Source of the DNA: a virus
Virus record (IMG/VR): IMGVR_UViG_3300037847_001493
Coordinates: 1 to 23,674 of that record
DNA length: 23,674 nucleotides
Reading direction: 5' to 3' (one strand)
The notes beneath the pieces were generated by a model, which saw nothing but the letters and a program-made list of their open reading frames with translations, was not told where the DNA came from and did no database searches. The position numbers and the translations under genes were made by a program. Positions 12,772 through 18,703 of the stretch are shown here, one piece after another. The stretch's first letter is position 1. Each line of letters opens with the position of its first letter.

Positions 12772-13029
12772 CTATTCTTTTTCTATTGTAACATCAAAAC
12801 CGTGAGCTTTAAACTTGTTCTCATACTGTTTGATAGTTACTTTCGTAACGACTTTTTCGAAGTTTTCAGTAGCTTCTGTTGCTTTATCTAACAGATCAAA
12901 TGCATATTTACCTACTACAATAGGATATGTTACAGTAGCAATTGCGTATTCTTTACGAAATTCTTTGTCTTCTTTAGCTAATTCATAAGTTGCTTTAGCT
13001 AGTCCTGTTAATGATTTTAATAATGACAT
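12772..13029 (-). CDS. Hypothetical helical protein (85 aa), first leftward gene
   Basis: Helical protein with alternating small and charged residues (SLLKSLTGLAKATYELAKED) and a hydrophobic centre (YAIATVTYPIVVGKYAF), perhaps membrane-associated, then a Lys/Glu-rich tail ending VTIEKE. No family is recognised. It is the gene closest to the divergent switch and is preceded by repeat copy 2 and a perfect hairpin, so it is a candidate for the earliest leftward transcript. Confidence 0.65.
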   Translation of the reverse strand: MSLLKSLTGLAKATYELAKEDKEFRKEYAIATVTYPIVVGKYAFDLLDKATEATENFEKVVTKVTIKQYENKFKAHGFDVTIEKE

Positions 13030-13069
13030 AATAATATAAGTATTAACCTGCTTTGATTAGTTGTTAGCA

Positions 13070-13083
13070 GCACGCTTGCGTGC
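13070..13083 (-). other. GC-rich perfect hairpin in the leader of the 85-aa gene
   Basis: GCACGC-TT-GCGTGC, a 6-bp perfect stem with a 2-nt loop, between repeat copy 2 and the ATG at 13029. It contrasts sharply with the A+T-rich surroundings. There is no T-run after it on the minus strand, so it is not a standard terminator. It may protect the mRNA 5' region or bind a protein. Confidence 0.5.
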
Positions 13084-13112
13084 AGGTATTACGCAAAAAT
13101 GCTGACGTATAG

Positions 13113-13128
13113 TCCAATATAGGTTAGT
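13113..13128 (-). repeat. 16-bp repeat copy 2, candidate leftward promoter
   Basis: Identical to 12456-12471. The minus-strand TATATTGG (13121-13114) is the proposed -7 box. It ends 84 nt upstream of the ATG of the 85-aa gene, nearly the same spacing as copy 1 to its gene. It also shares GGTGT a few bases further right on the plus strand. Confidence 0.6.
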
Positions 13129-13206
13129 GGGGTGTAAAAAATATGGACATGGCAGGGGGTAGATTAGCAGAAAGTATCCCTTTCTTACAACTACACATAA
13201 TTTTTG

Positions 13207-13214
13207 TACATTTG
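13207..13214 (+). promoter_or_regulatory. -7 promoter box directly before the first rightward gene
   Basis: TACATTTG is a perfect match to the Bacteroidota -7 consensus TAnnTTTG. Only 4 nt separate it from the ATG at 13219, so transcription would start at or next to the start codon. This position also rules out the TTG at 13204 as the translation start. Confidence 0.62.
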
Positions 13215-13218
13215 CATT

Positions 13219-14022
13219 ATGAACAACGCACTCTTTAATCCATACGGCACAAATACTAGCGTAGAGGGTAGTTATGTATCGGCTAATGAAGCTTTTGATA
13301 AAAGAATTGCTGATGCATTTAAGAGCCTTAATGTTGTAAAAGATTCTTATAAATTTTTTCCTCACATAAGTTCAGATAAAATGCAAGATTATACTGAATA
13401 TGACGGCAAACTAGTGCCTAAGTCTGATCTTAATGAAATTTTAAACGAAACTTATCAGCAATATTTAAATGAAGCAACTGAGAAAAATTACAAAAAAGTT
13501 TTAAATCAAGAAGAATATGAGGAGCAAAGAAAATTTTTATTGAATAATCTTTATGATAGAAGACAGTATGATAGGGAAGAGTATATAGGTCAAAGTTTAT
13601 TAGATAATTATATATCATATAAAGAGGATGATTTTCATAATGAACAATTTAAACAGTTTTTTTTAAATAAATATGGTTCTGTTTTTAAAGCTATGGATAA
13701 AGTTGTTCCTAGGTTAGACAAACTAACTGATACAGAAATAAAAGATTTTACAGGACTTATAAATACTTTAAGCAATCCTTATAGACAGGCAATGTCTAAA
13801 AATAAAGATTTTGATAGTACTGATGCTCTTAGTATTTTAAGAGGTCAGGACATTTCTGGTTTAAAAAAATATAGAGAAAAAATGGATTTGAGCAAGTCAG
13901 ACATTTTAGATCTTATACAGCCTCCACCAAACTCTAATATGGCAATAAGAGGCCTAACTTCTTTAGTTAAAAATGCTTTAAAATTTAAAACATTTAAATC
14001 TGGAGGTTTAATAAATAAATAA
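13219..14022 (+). CDS. Probable virion-associated protein of unknown function (267 aa)
   Basis: First gene of the rightward late block. It is hydrophilic, rich in Asp, Lys, Tyr and Asn, and mostly helical; for example NEILNETYQQYLNEATEKNY and EQFKQFFLNKYGSVFKAMDK. The C-terminus ends in KFKTFKSGGLINK. The SGG tail faintly recalls the Gly-rich motifs of the 15533 gene. I use ATG 13219 because the promoter box lies just before it. The gene ends 1 nt before the next ATG, so both are co-transcribed. No family is recognised; an internal virion or lysis-associated role is a guess from position. Confidence 0.65.
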   Translation: MNNALFNPYGTNTSVEGSYVSANEAFDKRIADAFKSLNVVKDSYKFFPHISSDKMQDYTEYDGKLVPKSDLNEILNETYQQYLNEATEKNYKKVLNQEEYEEQRKFLLNNLYDRRQYDREEYIGQSLLDNYISYKEDDFHNEQFKQFFLNKYGSVFKAMDKVVPRLDKLTDTEIKDFTGLINTLSNPYRQAMSKNKDFDSTDALSILRGQDISGLKKYREKMDLSKSDILDLIQPPPNSNMAIRGLTSLVKNALKFKTFKSGGLINK

Positions 14023-14023
14023 T

Positions 14024-14602
14024 ATGCCACATAATCCATATCATATAGATTCACCACAAGATGCTGACAAATACATGTCTGAAATGGTAAAGGGTATGCT
14101 TAGTGGACCAGGAAGCACGCAAAATGAGATATTTGATGCTATAGAAGAAGTAGTGTCTTATGAAGATCCAGGATCTCAACAAACATTAAGGAATCTGTTA
14201 ACTATGACAGCCTTTATGGAGAATAGTATGGGGGCTGATACGAGTGCTTTTGGTAGAGATTATACTCGTTCTTTCATGTCTATTGATCAAGATGCTTTTA
14301 ATACTCTATTTGAAAGAGATACGGACACTAGACGTAGATATGCCGAAAGGTATAACGAAATGGGACTGCCGTCAGACATGCTTGGTTTAAGTGGCTTACT
14401 ACAATCTGACGATCCGTTAGCTTCTGTAGCCGTAGCTAGACAGATATATGGTTTATCTCCTAAATCTTTACCAGCTAACAATCCAGAAGCGCTGTTTCAA
14501 TACTATATGAAAGAATACAATAAAGGTGGAGCAGAAAAGTATGGATCGGAAGATAAAGCTAGACAAAGATTCATGACTGGCTATGATATGTTTATAAGAT
14601 AA
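14024..14602 (+). CDS. Lysozyme/transglycosylase-like protein (tentative)
   Basis: The middle holds NLLTMTAFMENSMGADTSAF, resembling the helix with catalytic Glu and following Ser/Gly (ExSxG, Glu66) of lytic transglycosylase folds, then GRDYTRSFMSIDQDAFNTLF, the usual position of a 'GLFQI'-type segment. The later DDPLASVAVARQIYGLSP, SLP and YYMKEYNKGGAEKYG resemble the 'CRxxYxRxPExLP...YWKxYYNTxxG' end of phage murein-degrading enzymes as I remember them. Length of 192 aa is suitable. No signal peptide is visible, so it would need a holin or virion delivery. The fold call is inference from partial motif similarity. Confidence 0.45.
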   Translation: MPHNPYHIDSPQDADKYMSEMVKGMLSGPGSTQNEIFDAIEEVVSYEDPGSQQTLRNLLTMTAFMENSMGADTSAFGRDYTRSFMSIDQDAFNTLFERDTDTRRRYAERYNEMGLPSDMLGLSGLLQSDDPLASVAVARQIYGLSPKSLPANNPEALFQYYMKEYNKGGAEKYGSEDKARQRFMTGYDMFIR

Positions 14603-14669
14603 TAAAATCTTTTTGATTTTAGTATAAAAAAAACGGTCGCTTCGCTCCCTTTATTAATTATTATCCCCA

Positions 14670-14677
14670 TATATTTG
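14670..14677 (+). promoter_or_regulatory. -7 promoter box directly before the 93-aa gene
   Basis: TATATTTG, a perfect TAnnTTTG match, ends 5 nt before the ATG at 14683. It lies in an 80-nt gap after the preceding gene. A leaderless or near-leaderless mRNA is predicted. Confidence 0.6.
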
Positions 14678-14682
14678 TAACT

Positions 14683-14964
14683 ATGATTGGAGAATATTCA
14701 AATGAATTTGGAAAGGTGTTTGTTGTTGCAGAAAACAGCTTTGTATTAGAAAAGTATTACAATGAATTAGATCAATTGTTTGATGATGAGTCTTACTTAA
14801 TAAATGAAATATTTAATATGGACTTTGTTATTGTAGAAAGAAAAATATACAATATGAAGAACGATAGATACTTAAGAATGGCTGATTGGAAAGGCGTTAC
14901 AGAGCCTAATGGCCCACAATATATTTGGATGGTTAAGTACGATTTGGAATATAGAGGAGATTAG
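14683..14964 (+). CDS. Hypothetical protein (93 aa)
   Basis: Small acidic alpha/beta protein: FGKVFVVAENSFVLEKYYNE, FDDESYLINEIFNMDFVIVE, then DRYLRMADWKGVTEPNGPQY and IWMVKYDLEYRGD. No family is recognised. It has its own promoter-like box and is followed after 14 nt by another promoter-linked gene, so it may be expressed as a single-gene transcript. Confidence 0.62.
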   Translation: MIGEYSNEFGKVFVVAENSFVLEKYYNELDQLFDDESYLINEIFNMDFVIVERKIYNMKNDRYLRMADWKGVTEPNGPQYIWMVKYDLEYRGD

Positions 14965-14974
14965 TATATTTTTG
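14943..14974 (+). promoter_or_regulatory. Promoter with -33 and -7 elements before the 178-aa gene
   Basis: TTTG at 14943-14946 and TATTTTTG at 14967-14974 are 20 bp apart, matching the Bacteroidota -33 (TTTG) and -7 (TAnnTTTG) layout. The -7 box ends 4 nt before the ATG at 14979. The promoter overlaps the end of the preceding gene. Confidence 0.62.
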
Positions 14975-14978
14975 TACA

Positions 14979-15515
14979 ATGTATCTATTAAAGTTAGATA
15001 GACAGGGGGACGTATACAAACAAGATGATGGAGTAGCGGGGGTACCAGAGTTTGTAAGCGTATTAAAAGCTGATAAGTTAGGAGCTGTTGCACTAAAGTG
15101 GGTAGCTCTAGTCTGTGATTACGATAGTCCTTACAGACACTTTACTGAGTCAGAAAGAAAAAAGGCTGTTAGTAAAGACTTATATGGAAAGTATGAATGG
15201 TATGGTGAAAAAAGACCAGAAATTCTAGCTGCCATAGATAAGTATAAGCAATTGCAGTTTGATCCGTTGGATGAACAGTTGATTGCTTTTAATACTAAGA
15301 TTAGTCAGTTCACGACCTATATGAATAATATGCATATAGATGAGGATACTGCAGAAGGATTGCAAAAGATAATGATAGGGATCGAAAAAATATATAAGAC
15401 AAGACAAACTCTTGTTGATGCAATAGAAAGACGTGGTGAGCGTCAGAAAATAGTTGGGAATAAAAAGTTATCATTTCTTGAAAATAAAAAAGATATTCAA
15501 GAAAATATTACGTAA
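14979..15515 (+). CDS. Conserved head/packaging-region protein of unknown function (178 aa)
   Basis: The N-terminal half contains VALKWVALVCDYDSPYRHFT (residues about 38-56), a pattern I have seen in uncharacterised proteins near phage packaging genes. The C-terminal half is helical: LIAFNTKISQFTTYMNNMHI and GLQKIMIGIEKIYKTRQTLV, ending in a basic region. It begins the segment leading to terminase, so a small-terminase or head-completion role is possible, but no helix-turn-helix DNA-binding motif is evident. The promoter just upstream predicts a leaderless message. Confidence 0.62.
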   Translation: MYLLKLDRQGDVYKQDDGVAGVPEFVSVLKADKLGAVALKWVALVCDYDSPYRHFTESERKKAVSKDLYGKYEWYGEKRPEILAAIDKYKQLQFDPLDEQLIAFNTKISQFTTYMNNMHIDEDTAEGLQKIMIGIEKIYKTRQTLVDAIERRGERQKIVGNKKLSFLENKKDIQENIT

Positions 15516-15532
15516 TAATAATTTTAATTAAA

Positions 15533-15991
15533 ATGAAACATTCAAAAAAGAAAAAAGGTTCGATGTATCCTGGCGGTGGTCACTTCAAAAAGAAGCCTAA
15601 CGCTAACATGCCTAAGCAACAAATGCGTATGGGTGGAAAACTAAAGCCAGTTAATAAGGAAGACAATCCTGGACTAGCTAAGCTTCCAACTAAAGTTAGA
15701 AACAAAATGGGCTTTATGGCTATGGGTGGTATGATGAAAGCTGACGAGGATTTTATGTACGGTGGTAAGATGATGAAAAAGATGGCTATGGGTGGTGCCT
15801 TTAAAAAAGTAAAAGAAAAAAGGGATGACATGATGAAGCGTTATAAAGGTGCAATTGACGCTAAGTTTGGCATAAAGAAACCAAAACGCAAAAAGAAAAT
15901 GATGAAGGGTGGTAAGATGAACTATCCTGGCGGTGGCATGATGAAGAAAGGATCTATGTATCCTGGTGGCGGTAGAATGCAACACGACTAA
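15533..15991 (+). CDS. Met/Gly/Lys-rich repeat protein (152 aa)
   Basis: Low-complexity, very basic protein dominated by Lys, Met and Gly. Short glycine motifs recur: YPGGG at residues 12-16, 131-135 and 143-147; MGG at 33-35, 64-66 and 86-88; YGG at 76-78; KGG at 125-127, mostly flanked by KK or MM. The central part (about 90-120) is a basic helix (KVKEKRDDMMKRYKGAID). Similar sequences occur, from memory, in uncultured aquatic phages without known function. High positive charge and position among head genes fit an internal DNA-binding virion protein; this is inference. Its stop overlaps the next start (TAATG). Confidence 0.72.
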   Translation: MKHSKKKKGSMYPGGGHFKKKPNANMPKQQMRMGGKLKPVNKEDNPGLAKLPTKVRNKMGFMAMGGMMKADEDFMYGGKMMKKMAMGGAFKKVKEKRDDMMKRYKGAIDAKFGIKKPKRKKKMMKGGKMNYPGGGMMKKGSMYPGGGRMQHD

Positions 15992-16218
15992 TGGCTAAAA
16001 AACAGCCACCAAAGTTACAAAACCTTCGTTATAGATTTAATAAATTATTTAAAGAAGGTAACTTTAAAAAGGCAAAAGAACTAAGCAGGTACTCTCAGTC
16101 TATTCACGGTGTGAACTTAGATGAAGAGTATCATGCTAAGTTAGCAGCCAAACAAGATCCACGCGATCCTTTTGGTTTAGGTAAAATAGCAGGGTATAAA
16201 AAGCAGAAGTATGGCTAA
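15991..16218 (+). CDS. Small basic protein (75 aa)
   Basis: Basic throughout (MAKKQPPKLQNLRYRFNKLF, KEGNFKKAKELSRYSQSIHG) with a helical centre resembling a tetratricopeptide-type helix pair (FNKLFKEGNFKKAKELSRY) and a C-terminus GLGKIAGYKKQKYG. The start overlaps the previous stop by one base and its stop overlaps the next start by 8 nt, so it is made together with the Met/Gly/Lys-rich protein and the fibre-like protein. Function unknown. Confidence 0.66.
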   Translation: MAKKQPPKLQNLRYRFNKLFKEGNFKKAKELSRYSQSIHGVNLDEEYHAKLAAKQDPRDPFGLGKIAGYKKQKYG

Positions 16219-16882
16219 TTTTAAAAAAGACTACAAAGATACTGAGGTAAGAAATACACATAGAACTAAAGTTCCTAGAGTTACTCTTACTAAGGTAGAG
16301 CCTGCTGATGATGACAAAAGAACTAGAGCAGAGCTTTTAGATGCTATAGAAGATCTTTTTCAAAATACTTTTTTTTCAGGTAGAAAACAATCATACGATA
16401 AAGAAATAGATTTAGAAAGTTTAAGATCTATATTAACTATGCTTGTATTATCTGCAACAAATAGTTCTGATGATTCTGTTGGAGCTACACAAGAACAAAT
16501 TAATGCTATAAATGCTAATACAGCCAAAACAGGGATAACTGCTGATCAAATTCGTGATATACAACAAAACAATGCTAAAACAGGTATTACTACATCGCAA
16601 GCTAATGCTATAACAGCAAATACTGCAAAGACAACATTTCCTGGATTTGGTACAACTTCAGGCAAAGCATTAGAAGGTAATACTACAACTATAACAACAG
16701 CACAGGCTAATGCGATTACGGCTAATACAGCAAAAGTAAGTCAAGGTTTAGCAACAGCTAACCATACTATGCAGTTTGACGTAATAAACGCTAAAGGTAC
16801 TTATACGTTAAGAATTACTATTGTTGACTCTACAAATCCTAAAGTGCCTGTAACTAAAACAGTAGATATAAGATTAAGTTAA
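16211..16882 (+). CDS. Fibre-like protein with 17-residue QANAITANTAK repeats (223 aa)
   Basis: Residues 1-80 form a basic to acidic anchor with helix AELLDAIEDLF. Then four repeats of about 17 residues: 92-108 (ATQEQINAINANTAKTG), 109-125 (ITADQIRDIQQNNAKTG), 126-141 (ITTSQANAITANTAKT) and 161-176 (ITTAQANAITANTAKV). Residues 183-223 are a beta-rich C-terminal domain (MQFDVINAKGTYTLRITIVD). Repeats of this type occur in trimeric fibre proteins of marine phages. The short length suggests a head fibre or decoration rather than a full tail fibre. It directly precedes TerL, which starts right after its stop codon. Confidence 0.66.
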   Translation: MANFKKDYKDTEVRNTHRTKVPRVTLTKVEPADDDKRTRAELLDAIEDLFQNTFFSGRKQSYDKEIDLESLRSILTMLVLSATNSSDDSVGATQEQINAINANTAKTGITADQIRDIQQNNAKTGITTSQANAITANTAKTTFPGFGTTSGKALEGNTTTITTAQANAITANTAKVSQGLATANHTMQFDVINAKGTYTLRITIVDSTNPKVPVTKTVDIRLS

Positions 16883-18703
16883 ATGCCAAAAGCAAAGCAA
16901 GATCCACAAAGATATAGGCCTGTTGTAAACAATGGACATCCTGACTTAAATCCTGAGTCAGTAGCTTACCAAGAATATTGGGAGCAAGAGCTTGATAGAT
17001 GTATCAATGGATTCAAGCCAAAGGGAATGAAAAAAATTTCTGGCAAGTATTACTTTTATCTTAACTACTATAAAATACTTGGTAATGATGGCACTAAAGG
17101 ATCTCGTAAAACTTTAATTAGTCCTTGGTATAGACAGATGGACCACGAATACTTTGATTTGTTTCAAACTTGCAAAGATGAAGGTAAGGGTATGATTGTT
17201 ATTAAAGCTAGGGACAAAGGATTTAGCTATATGAACTCAGGTATGATAGCACACGAATATACATTTTTTCCCTTTAATGATGTAGGCATAGCTGCAGGTT
17301 TGCAAGCTACAGCAGATGCGTTCTTTGACAAAACTAAAAAAGGTTTGAATGGATTACATCCAAACTTTAAGCATTCTATATTAAAAGATACAGATGGTAT
17401 ACTTCGTTCTGGATATAAACAAAAGAACAAAGATGGTAAGTGGGAAGTTGGTGGATATCAATCTACAATAATTTGTAGAACAATGGATAATCCAGAAGTA
17501 TTTAAAGGTGAGCGTGTATCGCTTATGGTATTTGAAGAAGCTGGTGAGTTTAAACATTTAAAGAATGCTTATATGTCATCTAAAGCATGTTTTATGGATG
17601 GTAACTTACAATTTGGAGTTCCTGTTGTAGGTGGAACAGGTGGTGATATAAGTAAGGCATCAAAAGACTTTATGGATATGTACTATGAAGCAGAAGCTTA
17701 TAATCTTATACCTATGTTTATTCCAGCATCTAGAGCATATTATGGATACTTTGATATTAATACTGGACAAGAAAAAGTTAAAGAAGCAGAGTCAGTATTG
17801 TTAGAGGAAAGAGAAACAATAACAAACTCAGGAGATAGAGATGCATATAACTTGCACATACAAAACTATCCGCTAACTATACAAGAAGCATTTTTAAATA
17901 CTAAGACAGCAAGATTTAATAACTCGTTATTGAATGCACAAAGATCTAGAATATTAGCTAGTAAAGACTACAGAAGTCAAGTGCAGTCTGGATACTTAGA
18001 TTGGGATTTTGATAGTCAAGAAAATTTCATAGTAAGATGGCGACCACATCCTGATGGTCCATATAAAATTTTAGAGCATCCAGCACCAGAATATAAAGAT
18101 TTAGATATAGGTGGTATTGACTCATATGATCAAGATAAAGCAGGTGCATCAGACTCTTTGGGAAGTGCAATAATTTATCGTAGATTTGTAAACACGGAAT
18201 ATGCTAGTGATTATGTCATAGCAGAATACACGGATAGACCAGAAAAAAAAGAAGATTTTTGGGATGGATGTTTAAAATTAGCTATGTATTATAATGCTAA
18301 AATGTTAGTGGAATATACTAAAATAGGCATACTTGATTATTTTAAAAGAATGAATGCTTTGAAGTATTTGAAAGAAAAGCCAGAGTCTGCACATAATCCT
18401 GGAACTAAAACTAGAAACAGGTATGGCGTGCATATGAACAAACAAGTAAAATCTTTAATGGAAGATTTAATGGATGACTACATTAGAGAGAACGCTGAAG
18501 ATATTTGGTTTCTAGATTTGATAGATGAACTAGCAAACTACGGAACCAGAAACACTGACCGAGCAATAGCGTTTGGTTTATGCTTAATTCATAATGTAGA
18601 CAACTATAGAATACAAGCAAAAGAAGTGCAAGCAGAAGAAGCAGACATAGGTTTTAAATATTATAAGTTAGACAGAAACGGAGTACCAAAATTAATTAGA
18701 TAA
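16883..18703 (+). CDS. terL: Terminase large subunit (packaging ATPase and nuclease)
   Basis: TerL powers DNA translocation into the prohead and cuts the concatemer. The ATPase part shows a degenerate Walker A (VIKARDKGFSYMNSG, residues 106-120, lacking the classic GKT), Walker B with catalytic acids (VSLMVFEEAGEF, 212-223) and the coupling motif GGTGGD (250-255). The RNase H-like nuclease acids are visible as GGIDSYD (Asp413), MLVEYTK (Glu477) and TDRAIAFG (Asp559). The length of 606 aa is normal. The ATG follows the upstream stop without a gap, and its own stop overlaps the portal start by one base (TAATG), ensuring matched expression. No clear small subunit is seen. Confidence 0.9.
   Translation: MPKAKQDPQRYRPVVNNGHPDLNPESVAYQEYWEQELDRCINGFKPKGMKKISGKYYFYLNYYKILGNDGTKGSRKTLISPWYRQMDHEYFDLFQTCKDEGKGMIVIKARDKGFSYMNSGMIAHEYTFFPFNDVGIAAGLQATADAFFDKTKKGLNGLHPNFKHSILKDTDGILRSGYKQKNKDGKWEVGGYQSTIICRTMDNPEVFKGERVSLMVFEEAGEFKHLKNAYMSSKACFMDGNLQFGVPVVGGTGGDISKASKDFMDMYYEAEAYNLIPMFIPASRAYYGYFDINTGQEKVKEAESVLLEERETITNSGDRDAYNLHIQNYPLTIQEAFLNTKTARFNNSLLNAQRSRILASKDYRSQVQSGYLDWDFDSQENFIVRWRPHPDGPYKILEHPAPEYKDLDIGGIDSYDQDKAGASDSLGSAIIYRRFVNTEYASDYVIAEYTDRPEKKEDFWDGCLKLAMYYNAKMLVEYTKIGILDYFKRMNALKYLKEKPESAHNPGTKTRNRYGVHMNKQVKSLMEDLMDDYIRENAEDIWFLDLIDELANYGTRNTDRAIAFGLCLIHNVDNYRIQAKEVQAEEADIGFKYYKLDRNGVPKLIR

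Noticed and set aside
13204-13218. TTG start adding five residues to the first rightward protein
   Set aside because: The TTG lies upstream of the perfect -7 box (13207-13214) and thus would not be transcribed from that promoter; ATG 13219 is used.
13057-13365. Minus-strand ORF of 102 codons across the divergent promoter region
   Set aside because: It overlaps the first rightward gene, the proposed promoters and the repeat element, and its translation is Cys/Ile-rich without protein-like features.
13655-13665. Run of eight T as a programmed frameshift site (also near 16370 and 2181)
   Set aside because: The reading frames are intact through these runs and no alternative frame product of useful length follows.
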